Below, piece after piece: positions 45,856-57,107 of a DNA stretch of 64,000 bases. Made by a program: the position numbers and the translations under genes. Origin of the DNA: Acanthamoeba sp. SK_2022b (lineage: Eukaryota; Discosea; Longamoebia; Acanthamoebidae); assembly GCA_027943245.1 (NCBI GenBank), contig JANDJZ010000008.1, forward strand, positions 186,001-250,000, read 5' to 3'. How positions within the stretch are numbered: the stretch's first letter is position 1; each line of letters opens with the position of its first letter. Under the pieces are notes generated by a model. That model saw only the letters and a program-made list of their open reading frames with translations. It made no database searches and was not told where the DNA came from.

Positions 45856-48422
45856 GCTGCTCTCCACTGCCACCAGAAAACACCAAAGGTGGTGGAAATC
45901 TCAGAATTAACTGCAAACTTGCTACAAAGATGTAGCGATAGAAAAACAGCAAGGAGGGGCCAGGTGGGAGGGAACCTTTGAGCGTGCCCACAGAAGCGGA
46001 GGCGCTCAACCTGTGCAAGCGAGTTTAAACGCAAGGAAAACAACGGTTGGGCTATCATAACCTAAATTGGAGAATTCTGACCAAAGCAACGCAAATCGCG
46101 CAGTATGGAATAACACAGGTTCCGCTGGTCGCACGAAGAACGGATAGGGCGGAGATTGTACGCGCGACAGGAAAATGGGCGTGAAAAGGCGGAAAACCGT
46201 TGTGGCCTCGCCCTAGCGTTGAAGCTTACCCTTGCACACAAACACAAAACTATTTGGGGTCTTCATGCAATCCAACTCTCAAAATTGTATTCTTGCATGT
46301 GGTTTTGAATTCAACACTACCCAAGGGGTCAGCCAACACTGTACATCATATATATCCTTGTTCTACAACCCCCTTTGATGTAAGAGGTCTTCCTCAAAAT
46401 TGTGTTGTCCTTGGTAATTGACAAAGACCGCGGCACACACACCACCACCAACATTGTTGTTGTGGTTTAGTTGAGATGAGATGTGGTGTTCAACCTCTGA
46501 TTTGCAACACAATCCATTTTAGAAGGGTGAATATCATGGTCATGATTTTTTAGGCCAGCAAAAGGAAGTAGCCACAAAGATGACTTTCAGGAGAAGCGCA
46601 GCAGCAAGAAGAGGGAGAGGACTCCATCAAGGGAGAAGGATGCTTGGGGAAGCAAGTCCCAAAAGTGCCATTTGTCTTCTTCATCATCCTCCTCCTCTTC
46701 CTCTTCTTCCTACAAGCACCATGATAGCAAGGTGGAAGAAGATCTCTTCAATGAGACGAGCCTGAGACCTCCCTTTCTGAAGACTCTGACCATGATGTTT
46801 AACTTGCATCTAACAATACAGCTTTCTTTGTTTTTATTCCAATTCAACCAACATGTTCAACTTTGTCCCTTATGCTGCAACAATTAAAGCTTCATTTCTG
46901 CCCTTATCTGTGCCTTTGCCCAAACAGGAGATCTAAAAATTCCTTTCAACCCACCTTGCCTTATTTTTCTTCCTAACAGAATCAAAATTAGATAATTTTA
47001 GCCACATCATATCACGTATTCTTGAAATATTACCATATCAAATTCAGTTTTGTTAAAAAAAAATTTAAAAATTTATTTTCTGCAAACCATAACATTGCTA
47101 CTTCAAATAGTGGGTGATATATGGGCTGGCTTTTCCAGCAGGACATCTGCATCAGGGCTTTGTGGTGGGTGTAGAGAATCTGCAGGATCATGTGAGGGAT
47201 GACAAAGATGGAAAGACAAGTAGGGTGAAGCCATAGAGGCGAGAACTCACCATTGGGCATGGAACTGAGCAGCTGATACCTTGTGACCATTCCCCAGATG
47301 TGTGGAAAGCCTTGTCTTGCAGCACAGGAACACCATCAGCATTCTTGAAGAATTGGAAGACATGGGGAGAGTGGCATGAGATGTGGTGCATCTAGTTGGC
47401 CAACCAAGACTTCCAGTCCCAGGCTTGGTTGAGAATGCTCAACTTGGGTGAGGAGCCCTCTTAAGTGTAGCCAGACTGCAAGAACTTGTCCAAATGGCTG
47501 TGCAGTTTAATATTGATTTTAGATTTACCTCCATAAAGTGGATAACACAAGTTCAGCATTGTGGAGCAAGTTTCTACTTGCCATTCTGAGATTGAGTTTC
47601 ATGAATGAGATCTTGCAATCTCACTTTCCACCTCTCTCCCTTCAGTAAACTCCCCACAGTGAAGCTCCAACCAATTACAGTCTTCTGGCAACATTAACTC
47701 ACAATTTCTACTCTTTCATACAAATACACATTTACAAACACCTACTTGTGCATACACAGCCTTGCTGCGATCCAGCTCTGCTGACACAGGTGAGAGCTGC
47801 TACATTGAAGGCATTGCATCAATCAAGTTTTTGCCAGCACACATCCTTCACCACACTTGCTTGCTTTTGCTTGCAACCATAGTGTCCACATGTGCAGTGT
47901 TCATGCAGCTCCTCTTCACCACACATATGTACCTCCAGACCGCAGTCAAGGGGCTACTTGGCACATTCAGATCAAGTGTGCCAACCAGTTAAAGTGCTTG
48001 TCATGTTGGAGGCCCAGAGTGGTTTCTTCAGCACAAATGCAATAATTGAACAGAGGACAGGGGCAGGGATCCTCTTCTCAATGTGCTCTGTATTTTGGCA
48101 TGGTGTAATGATGGTATGCTGCAGTTGCATCCTCTTATCTACAGTCACCCCACAAAAATAGCTGAAGTGTCTGTGTTGTCCCATGATATTTGTTTGTATG
48201 TCCAGCTCAATAGAATGTAAACACAGCCTTTCACACAAGGGAAACACCAAACTGCTAGGGGTGTACAAAGGCTGTACAAATGGCCGCCCATACCCCTAAC
48301 GGGTTTGTGCACTGGGGATAGGGGCCTGCACTGTTTCAGGTTTGCCGGCCTTTGTTGTTTTTCCAGTGTCTCCTCCTTTAACACTGGGCTGGAGACCCAG
48401 GCAGGCCAACTGCTGGGAGGAG
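45856..48422. other. Gene-poor, lower-GC segment
   Basis: About 2.5 kb between two minus-strand genes, against typical gaps of 70-290 bp elsewhere here. From about 46060 to 48280 base composition shifts visibly toward AT, with poly-A/T runs (47050-47080) and few CpG-rich stretches. I find no convincing exon, RNA gene or terminal repeat. A short Ser-coded (TCC/TCT)n tract lies near 46685. A few open frames of 60-98 codons exist, some hydrophobic (for example 47760-48160 on +, 47030-47290 on -), none recognisable. It may be decayed mobile or acquired DNA, which is inference. Confidence 0.6.
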
Positions 48423-49941
48423 TCACACAAGGCCAAGGTTGATGATGCCAAAGGAGGTAGAGGGCCACTCCTTCTGTCTCGCCTTGAGCACGTTGATCCT
48501 GGCCCAGGCGATCCAGCCCTCCCACCCCACACGCTACATGCGACCAGTTCCGTTATTGCGCGCCCCTCCAATTCCAATGAGAAGGTGTAGGAGATGGGGG
48601 TGGTGTCATGCATGTACCTTGTCCCACGCAGTGCCCCACTCAAACAGCAGACGCAGCGCTTCCTGCAAGGAGATAAACACAATGAATGGAGGAGAGGTGC
48701 ATCAGCTTACCCAGGAAGCGCACCTTTGCCTGGCTTTCAGCTTCCTCGTGACGGCCTGAGGCATTGTAGATCTGGGCCAGCAGGATGTGAGGCTCGGCGA
48801 TGAAGGGGTTGAGCGCTATTGCCTGACGCAGGTCCTCAGCCGCCTCCTTGTGTTGGTCCTTCTCCGTCTTTTGCATGACCACACCCCAGTACAGGTCTCT
48901 GCAGCAGGCGTGCACAAACAAAGATTGGCCACCAGTACAACCGACTGCTGGGGAAGCTCAAGCCAGGCTCTCTGCACAGAGAGCGAACGGAGTACCTGGC
49001 CTCCTTTTCCTTCTCTGGCTCCAGAGCAGTGGAACAGTTGTTGAAGATGGGCGGTAGAGGCTCGTCGTCGCACTCTCGCTCGTGAATCCTTTGCGTGAGC
49101 ACTGCCATTTGCGACAGACGGCTCATCCACAGCCCTGAACCAGCCCACCGTGACGTCACGTCAGCTTGAGCAACCGCGGCAGATGCGCGTTTGTCAGATG
49201 GAAGAGAGAAAGAAAGAGAGAGAGAGAGAGATGGGAGGCGAGTTGAACCTGGCTTTCCGGTCGAAGGCCACAGCGTGGCAGGATTGTCGCCGTCCATGGT
49301 GAGCCCACCTTCGTTGGAGAAGAGGAGGTCCTGCCATCCATACCAAGCTCCTGGCGGGGGATCGTGCAGAAGAAGTGAATCTGCGCTTGCATGATGTGAG
49401 CAGAGCATATCAAGGCGAGCGTGCACAGAGGCGCTCAGCCAGCGCTGCGTGCGCACCAGTTCTTCGGCCTCGTCGCCCACTGCCGAGCGTACGGTCTCTC
49501 TACCGGTATCGGGCTTGAAGATGGCCAGGTTCACATAGCTGTTCGAATAGGCACTGTGGTAGAGGCCACAGCGACATACCTGCGAGGGACAAGCGAGGTC
49601 AAGCGAATGACGCGGGCAACCAGCGTAGGGTGTGACGTACGGCTTGGCTTTGCCTCCACAGGTAGAGAATGCGCCAGACACCAAACAAATGCTGTTTGAA
49701 CGTGCCGTGCTTGTGCCAACATTCGCTCGCGCCGTGCCTGCCCAGTTGTTCGAGCAGGGCTGCCGCGTGCCACCAACAACACAGATTTCAAGTGAATAAG
49801 AACGAACCTCACCGTTGGGTGACCGTTACCTGGAAGTTTGGGATCACACTGATGCAACTCCTCGCTGAGCAGGGAGCGAGCATGCTCAGGCACCAACTCC
49901 CTCGTTACGAACACTGGCCCCTCCCCTTCGTGTGTCTCCAT
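48423..49941 (-). CDS. DUF6817 (HD-like) plus TPR protein
   Basis: Combines an N-terminal module like plant DUF6817/HD-superfamily proteins with C-terminal tetratricopeptide repeats; function unknown. The first usable ATG is at 49941 (METHEGEGPVFV). After an intron, ALLEQLGRHGASECWHKHG and FGVWRILYLW lead to CRCGLYHSAYSNSYVNLAIF (about 49560-49510), the domain hallmark with conserved His and Ser. TPR-like helices are KDQHKEAAEDLRQAIALNP and PHILLAQIYNASGRHEEAE (48830-48720). The final exon, joined in phase 0, reads WEGWIAWARINVLKARQ and ends FGIINLGLV with TGA at 48423-48425, an ending I associate with plant homologues. It is divergent from the glycosyltransferase gene across about 220 bp. 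Confidence 0.75.
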
Positions 49942-50160
49942 TGCGGCAGGAAATATTAACTTGTCGAGCTGGCTGACGTCAGCTAACGGGGCTACCGGTG
50001 GTTGTGCCACAAGGCAGGAGAGCCCCTGGACTTTTCGCGGTGTGCTGGGAGGAGAGCGACAGCAGACGCCCACAACGTTGGCGGGATTGGATCAACAAAT
50101 CTTTACTCTCAGTAGTGCGTGTCTTAAGAAGCAATCTGTTCTCTCGATTCTTCCAACAAG

Positions 50161-52154
50161 ATGGGATCGGTAGAAATCGTTCTCGGGCAGAGGACGATGT
50201 GGAGGATTCTCTTCCTGATCTTCATCACTTTCTTCTTTCTGTTCATGTTGATGTTCTTCTACAAATCTGATGTCAGGTACGCCGTTACACTATAATCGTT
50301 AGGCAGATCTTGCCGGCCGGCCCCTCCTCGATTGACTTTTTCGTTGACCTGTGCTTGTAGTGGTCTGGAGCCGATTGCGAACCATCATCAGCCCTTTGAG
50401 CACCTCAATAATCCGCCGCTGCAACGTACATATATGAAGATTGGTTGCTACACTATGACAATTTGTCTGACCGTAGCCTCAGAGGACGTAGGTTCAGGTT
50501 CATCGCAACACGTCGATTGTGAAGGGCTCAAGACCTACGCCGCGTGTACAAAGCATAGCGACAAATGCACAGTCATTCAGGGCGATGTCTGTGCAGCTCC
50601 AGGCACAACAGACAAACAGACCCTCTTCGGCTACTGCGTCAGTAACGTTGTAGCCAGCACCTACTCCAGTACGTGCCCGCTCTCGCCACTAAATCTTCAA
50701 ACACCTCGAGGTAACATCTGTTCCTACGCGCATAGCTCTTAAGATGTCCATGGAGCCTAAGATCCCCACGTGGATGTCTTCGCATCCGGACTACTCTGCC
50801 ATCTGCGCTCGCCCTGCCAACTCTCTCGGGCCCTTGGCTCGCTTCAAGGGCCTCATCCCTCCCGGCTGGGTTCAGGTGCCAATTCATCTCCCTCTGTTCT
50901 ACTCTCATGTGTCTTGAGCTCTTCGCTGCCGTGATGAGACTCACTGTACTTGGCTTTGGCTGTTGATCGTCTACTACAGGAGAAGTGTGTCGGATGCTGC
51001 GTGCCTCCCGAGCCAGTCCCTCAAAAGGAGGACGATTCTCTGGCCCTCATCGTCTCCGTATACAAGTACGTGCACTGCCCGTTCAGAGCCACCTCTCCTC
51101 CGCTCCGCGCCCACACTGGGGTGCTGCGTCGCACACTAGATGGCGTGATCCGATTTGAAAAGGGCGTGCAAGGTAAGGTAGAGGTCGCGTTCTCACGGCG
51201 CTTTGTTGTATGTCGATGATCAGTGAACACTTGAGTTTGGAGAGCTCCATGAAGTCGTGGAAGGCCAATGGCCTCCTCGAGTACGTGCAGGAGACTTACC
51301 TCTACATTGACGGTACACCTCGCCGCAGCGCTCGGCTTGTCCCAACTTACTCCCAACGTTGTGAGGTTAAACGCTCTGCCATTCTTTGTTACTCGACCTC
51401 GCGTAGGTGGAGACCCGGAGATTCGTGCCAAGATCGAATCCGTGGGCAAGGCCTTTGGTTTCACTGTGATGAACCAGGAGACCAACCTTGGACTGGGCAA
51501 GGCGCTGGGTGCGTCCACCCTCCTGCTCTGAACCACATCCCCCAACGTCTTTGCTTGTTGCATTCCCAGTCTTACTTTGTGGTCGTTTGCAGCCAACCTG
51601 ATGAAGGCCGTGAAGAGCCGCTTCGTCCTCTTCCTGGAGAAGGACTGGAAGCTCGTGGAGCCGCGCGATGTGGTGTACGAGCAGGTGACATCCACCAATC
51701 ACTTCCTGCCTGTCCTCGGTCTCGATGTTGCTCACGTTCCGCCCCCCCCCCCTCCTCATCCATTCCAACTCTTCGCTACAGCTCGACTTGGCCAAGCGTT
51801 TGCTGTTCGACAAGGAGAACGGGTCACGTGCCGATGTGGTCAAGTTCCGTTCGAGGTTCAACCACGGTAACCCCAACATTCACCCGTCCAAGACCGATCC
51901 CCCGCAGTGGGATGACGACGCCGGCGTCAACATGGTACGCGCCCACTTCCGCGCCCCCCAAGGCCGCCCGAACCGCCAACTCACTCCCGCTCCTCCTCCA
52001 GTGGCTGACTCAGCCAGGATGGGAGCCCCATCTGTTCTGTAATGGCTACCACTACAAGAAGGATGACTTCCTCCTGGGCCACTACCCGCACAGGTACACC
52101 TCGCACCGATACGAATTGGTATCCATTCATTCTCGCTCGCTCAGCCCTCTCTTC

Positions 52155-52191
<37 letters not shown>

Positions 52192-52574
52192 CACCGCAGG
52201 ATGTGGAAGTGTGGCTGTGACTACAGCTATTGGTGCTTCGATGCCGGTCAATGCGGATGGACCAACAACCCTATCATGTACGAGCGACAGTGGTGGACTG
52301 ACACTTTCGTACGCGCCCCTTCTTTAACCTCTTCAGCGACCTGCGCACACAACACACGACGCCGTCCACTCATCTTTCCCGTTGGGATTCGCTTCTTCGC
52401 CTGCGTCGTGCGCGCGTGCAGTACGCCATCTCGCAGTTGGACTGGAACAGGATTTTTGAAGCGGGCACGTACTACTCCAGCGAGTGGCTGCTGCCCCACT
52501 GGGTGGTGGCGCAGGGTGACGGCCTCTTCCGGCACGAGGAAGTGGGCGAAGGCGACACCAGGGAGTTTTACTAA
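50161..52574 (+). CDS. Type II membrane glycosyltransferase-like protein
   Basis: Likely Golgi or ER GT-A-fold glycosyltransferase. The ATG at 50161 gives a short cytosolic tail and a signal anchor (ILFLIFITFFFLFMLMFFY). A Cys-rich luminal stem follows (CEGLKTYAACTKHSDKC, 50520-50570). The GT core begins DDSLALIVSVYNEHLSLESS after splicing at about 51065/51222, then ANGLLEYVQETYLYIDG, GKAFGFTVMNQETNLGLGKA and FVLFLEKDWKLVE (51620-51660). EKDW may serve as the DxD-like metal site. Later exons are aromatic and Cys-rich (WKCGCDYSYWCFDAGQCGW) and end GEGDTREFY with TAA at 52572-52574. Donor, acceptor and linkage are not evident, and I cannot name a CAZy family. Confidence 0.72.
52156..52190. repeat. 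(CA)n microsatellite
   Basis: CA repeat at the 3' end of a glycosyltransferase-gene intron, a few bases before its CAG acceptor. Confidence 0.92.
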
Positions 52575-52654
52575 GTAAGGACCAGCCATGCTCCTCCGCC
52601 TCTGAGAACAGGGAAATCTTCTTCTTCTATCGCTTCTACTCTCTTTTCAATCAG

Positions 52655-53396
52655 ATGCTCTTCTTTCTGTACTTCTCTTCTGTTTGTATGCTCTGCACAC
52701 CAAAAACCGGGCAGCTCTCCTTCCAATTCAAGGCCTTTCGCGGTGTCACCAACCAGCAACCAGTTCACCGCGAGGAGTTCGCCACGAACTTCCGCGCCCT
52801 ATCAGCTCATCTCCCGGCCCACTGCTTGGGTTGCCTTGTTGCGCAATCTCGAGCCACGGGTAGCGGTGGCCCTGTGATGGCCGGTTATTGTCGGGAAACA
52901 GGCAAGCCTGCGGATGCGGGCGCGAAAATGCAGCGCAGTTTCGCGGAGGGCGATGCGAATACTGCGAGACTCCACATGGCGGCAAGGTCGCGAACAAAAC
53001 AGAGGACCTTCGGTTCCGACACTATCATAACCACACCAACACGTCGCCCAAGGATCATTCTCTTCTCCCGCTTTCGCAGTTGCACCGCCTACCTAGCACA
53101 TCCCCAACACCATGAACACAAGGCTGGACCCTGGTTTCTTCGAGGAGACCTTCGTGATGAAGTTCAGCCCGAAGATTGCTCGGTACTCTGCCACAGCAGG
53201 CTTTGCAGCCGCCTTGCCCGCCACCTGCGATGACGAGACAGTTCAAGAACTGGTGCAGCATGAATGGTCTCTCTCCTCCAGTGAGTGTCACCTTCCATCT
53301 GCCACTGCTTCCCCTCTACCTTGTACACCACTCTCGCGACTCTCGCCTCCCGAATTCTACGTAGGCGTCTTCCACTTCAAGCTACGAAACCCGCGG
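52655..53396 (+). CDS. Uncertain hypothetical coding region
   Basis: An ATG-initiated open frame of 193 codons starts at 52655; a second, in another frame, spans 53112-53396 (MNTRLDPGFFEETFV, then ATAGFAAALPATCDDETVQ). Some pieces look protein-like (QLSFQFKAFRGVTNQQPVHR, and CGCGRENAAQFRGGRCEYC in a third frame), which would fit one spliced gene. I cannot connect them into a single model or recognise a family. It could also be a 3' extension of the glycosyltransferase transcript or non-coding. Confidence 0.25.
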
Positions 53397-53462
53397 TAGG
53401 AGCCTTTCATTTGCCCCTCTCCGCTGTGCACGAAGCGCTCGCGTCGGACGGAGAGGGGCTAC

Positions 53463-53593
53463 CACCCACTACTCGGCGACCACACACCTCACCGACCATC
53501 GTCAACGCTGCTGATTGGAGAAGACGGCACATTTGCCGAACTTTCGCGCAAATTGAAATATTCTCGACCAATCTGGTCGCCGAGTAGTGGGTG
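53463..53593. repeat. 131-bp element bounded by perfect 20-bp inverted repeats
   Basis: The left arm at 53463-53482 (cacccactactcggcgacca) is the exact reverse complement of 53574-53593. Outside the arms, ggggctac on the left and the complement of gtagaccc on the right continue the symmetry imperfectly. The 91-bp interior contains no ORF of note. It could be a MITE-like remnant or a large hairpin in the 3' region between convergent genes. Confidence 0.75.
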
Positions 53594-53791
53594 TAGACCC
53601 AAATCCTGGAGAGCATTGAGACACTGGAGGGCACTGCCAACACTGGCCTGTCGCATTGGGCTACTCGGTCTATGACTCACGCCTTATGCGCCGCAGATAT
53701 CGGTCAACGAAAACGGTCCAGGAGAGCATAGCGCGCTGTTCTGGCAGGGAGAGCTGCAATAGATTGTCCCCATAAACGTTTTGCACGAATT
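53594..53791. other. Intergenic, nothing recognised
   Basis: The stretch between the inverted-repeat element and the acyltransferase stop has no exon-like frame, RNA gene or repeat that I can see. Confidence 0.5.
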
Positions 53792-55502
53792 TCAAGTGTT
53801 GCACGCCGTGTGAGGAGCCTCGTCATCGAGCGGGCCTGTCTCTTCTCGCAGCGCCTCCTCCTCGCCGGGGCGTTTACCGTCTACAGGGCGTTCGCCGACC
53901 ACAACTTCGCCGTCCTTGCTCCCTGTGACGGCCCTCGTTCCTCTCATCCACGGCAGCAGCGCTCGCATCATCCTGTGTCCGTAGCAAGTCAGCACGCACT
54001 GTGGAACTGACCAAGGAAATGGGCACGCACCGGACATAGCCGAAACGATTGGGGTCCATGCGCTGGATGGCCTGGAGGAACCGCAGGCTGGAGAGGATGA
54101 CTTCCTGGCACTCATCCCGCAAGCGCGTCGAGTTGGCTTCGCAGTCGTTGCGTTGGAAGCGCGAAGTGGGGATGGGCGGGCCGAAGTAGTAGTACAGTCG
54201 CTGGTACTTCCGTGGACCGGGCGGCTTCATCGCTGGCACCGTCAGGTTGCGCTTCTTGAACTGCACACGGAACCGGATCAAACACACACCTATCGGCGAA
54301 GCTAAAATGAGCCAGGACATACCGCGGGAATGTCGCACACCACTCCAATCATGTCTTCCATGCCAAGCACAGTGACGGGCACGATGGTGCATTCCTCCTG
54401 GATGGCCATGCGAGCAAAGCCCTTGTGGTCTTTGAAGAAAGGAGAGCACCACGAAACTAAGCATGTGCCCAAGAGTTTTGTAAGCGATTGGGGAGGGTAC
54501 CGGCCCAAAATAGAGCGTACTTAGGGTCGCTCTTCTTCTTGAACGCCTCTCTGGCGCCTCCTGGATAGATCAACACCGGCTGCCTGCGCTCACACCCGAT
54601 CTCAGAGATGAGCATCGACACCAACTTGTGGCCAGATCACAAAGACAGTAGAGTGGGGAGTAGCGTTACTTGTCCCGAATGAGGGCTCGGCAGGTATCCC
54701 GCGTGCCATCTACTACCCCCATCTTCTGAAGCACGCGCTTCCAGCCCGGAATGTGGAAATGAAAGTGATCGCCCATCGTGCGTAAGTACAGGCCTCGCTC
54801 TTGCAGCAGCCCCAGAAGCAGCACTGGCAAGTCCAGAGCCTAGAGCGGTCACCCGGGCCGCCAGTGGTGAGACGACCTGTCAATCACTTTGGGGGGGGGG
54901 CAGGGAGGGAGTGGTACCATCATGGTGTGATTGCCCACGAACATGAGCTTCGCGTTGGGGTCGCAAGGTACGTTCTCTAGGCCATAGAACACCGGGTCGA
55001 AGGCTTTCGTCAGTGGGCTGCACCACCGGCCCATCCATTTCACCGGTGGCGGCTTCTGCGCCAACTGCCTCCCCCAACAACCTATCAGCCAGAGTGGTGC
55101 GTTGGAGAGGAAAGAGAGAGGGGGGGGGGTTACTATGGCTTTCAGTTCGCGCTCTTTCCTACGTTGTTCCTTGTCGCTGGCCTGAGGGGCCTGCTGTAGG
55201 TGAGTGGTGGGTGGGGCTGCGACTGACATGTCTGCGTGGGCAAACATGTGTTGGTGTGCTGTGGGTAGCAGTTTCTGTGTGTAGGGTACAAGGAGCAGGC
55301 GCTGCACTGCGGGCTTCGACAAGCGAGGTAGAGGGGGATCAGGCCTGGCCGAATGTGCAAGCGGCGTGCCGAAGTTGCTGTGCCCTGCGCCCAATGCGAA
55401 AACTTGCTGAACCGGCGCTCCGGGGACGACCATTCCGCAGAACGTGGAGGGGCAGTCCCAGTTGCGACGTGTCCGGAAACAGGGGCTGTCGGAGCCCCGC
55501 AT
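53792..55502 (-). CDS. TMEM68/MOGAT-like acyltransferase
   Basis: Membrane glycerolipid acyltransferase of the PlsC/DGAT2-like superfamily, expected at the ER in neutral-lipid synthesis. The first true ATG is at 55502 (MRGSDSPCFRTRR); the long low-complexity leader may be partly untranslated, so a later start is possible. The catalytic motif is FVGNHTMM (about 54930), followed by ALDLPVLLLGLLQERGLYLR, GDHFHFHIPGWKRVLQKMG and the characteristic VLIYPGGAREAFKKKSDP (about 54570). A hydrophobic TIVPVTVLGMEDMIGVV and YYYFGPPIPTSRF complete the fold. A 56-bp intron after RFGYVR leads to an acidic tail ending APHTACNT with stop at 53792. Reading through instead would stop at 53874. The gene is divergent from the CCCH gene. 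Confidence 0.8.
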
Positions 55503-55757
55503 GCTTCCGAGCAAGAGGGAGGCCACTTGTGTTTACGTGTGCCGCTGCGTTCGGCCGAAGGGATATCATGCTCGCGACAGGCCTTTTCCAAGTTGGAAGC
55601 AGATACCCTACCCCACCACTCCGCGGCTCTTCTTATGCTGCCAGGGACAGGGTGCTTTTTGTGGCCAAACTTTTCCCCTGTTTTCCTCGTTTTCCTTCTT
55701 CAGCAGGAAAAAGCGGGACCTTTCGATTGATCGCTAGTCTGTGTTTTGCACACTAAG
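55503..55757. promoter_or_regulatory. Divergent promoter interval, acyltransferase / CCCH gene
   Basis: About 255 bp between head-to-head start codons, with a T-rich tract near 55660-55700 just upstream of the CCCH gene. No specific factor site recognised. Confidence 0.4.
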
Positions 55758-56998
55758 ATGTCCTACCGCGATCGCGAGTATGACGAGAGAGATTACCGTC
55801 GCGACGATCGCGACGATCGTGACTATCGCCGACGATCTCCATCGCCAGTCTCACGAGACTCATACCATCACCGCGGCGCACCCCCGCCCCCTTCTCATCG
55901 CAGCATGCCACCTATGATGCACATGGCCGACAGCGGCAAGAGGCTCAACGAGGTGTGCAGGGATTACAGAATGACGGGTCGCTGCTCGCGCGGTTCTCGC
56001 TGCGTCTACATCCACGCCATGGAGGAGCCAGAGAAACGCGAACCCTGCCGCGATTTCTCTCGTGGCTACTGCGTGCGCGGTGATCTCTGCCCCTACTCGC
56101 ATCGAATGGTGATGGACGACCCTGCCCCGAGAGATGTGTGCCGCGACTTCATGCGAGGGCTCTGCACGCGTGGCTCTCGGTGTCCGTACCTCCACATCGG
56201 CCTTATGCCAGCGCCGCCTCAATTTCTTTACCCACCACCCATCGTGCCCACCCCCCAGCCCCTGCCATCCCAATCCAACAAGGTTACCTCTTGCTCCTCC
56301 CTCTCCACCTCCTTGCCTCCGCTACAGCAAATCCAGCCACATCATCAACGCCGCTGCACCCGCTCATCACTCCTCGCCTGCTCACTGCCGCTGCATCTTT
56401 CCGCGCATTCCTCTTCCACATCTGAACCACTCCTCAGCACATAATTTCTCCAATCTCGGCCAAATTGACCTCTGCCAAATCACATCACAGCCCAACACCC
56501 TCCAAATCAGCCCGCCTTCTTCTAACATCACATTCACACTTCAGCCGGCGCGCACAGGACCTGAAGTGTGCAGGGACCACCTCTTCCGCAAGAAGTACCC
56601 TTACTTCCTCCCCGGTCCTTCTCGTTTCTGTGTCGAGTGCTGTTGCTTGCTCACGCTCTGTCTCATCCGTGCCTTTCAGTTGCACACGCGGCAAGCAGTG
56701 TCCCTACCTTCATGTTGTTCTCACAGACAAGGACAGCGAGTTGGGTGCCGCCGGTAAGAGAAAGCGAGAGGACGGTGAGGGCGATGACGACGACGATAAG
56801 GACGAGTTCGTGGACGTAGATGAGCTCGACAAGATCAACAGACACCTCCGAAGCGATAACAAGGTGATCCGCGAGGAAAACAAGATGCTGCGCGAGGAGA
56901 ATCTCAGGTTCCGCGAGGACAACATCAGGCTGCGTAAGCTCATCGAGGAGACCAAGAAGGAACGCTCGCCCGAGATACACGTCGCCTCTCCTCTTTGA
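55758..56998 (+). CDS. Four-finger CCCH zinc-finger protein (ZC3H10-like)
   Basis: Probable RNA-binding protein. The ATG at 55758 gives an Arg/Asp/Tyr-rich N-terminus (MSYRDREYDERDYRRDD). Finger 1 is CRDYRMTGRCSRGSRCVYIH (C-X8-C-X5-C-X3-H). Finger 2 is CRDFSRGYCVRGDLCPYSH and finger 3 CRDFMRGLCTRGSRCPYLH (both X7-X5-X3). A Pro/Ser linker with an intron follows. Finger 4 is split by an intron: VCRDHLFRK (56560-56600) joins CTRGKQCPYLH (about 56680-56715), with one Asn codon across the junction. The C-terminus is NLS-like and acidic (KRKREDGEGDDDDD), then a strong coiled coil of repeated REEN/RED units (56850-56960). Finger spacing plus C-terminal coil resembles animal ZC3H10. Stop TGA at 56996-56998. 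Confidence 0.85.
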
Positions 56999-57107
56999 GG
57001 TCGCGCACATCGATGTGGCCAATGTACTGTGGTGTGTTTTCCCTTTTTCTCTCACCTACCCTATCTAAAACGGCACACAGACTTGTGTTTCCCGCGATAC
57101 AGAACCC

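Noticed and set aside
47972..48268. 98-codon minus-strand frame in the low-GC island
   Set aside because: Starts with TTG, no recognisable motif, no splice-consistent partner exons.
53874..54010. Alternative acyltransferase end at 53874
   Set aside because: It needs read-through of a GTGCGT donor; a 56-bp intron, normal for this genome, gives an in-frame acidic tail to 53792 instead.
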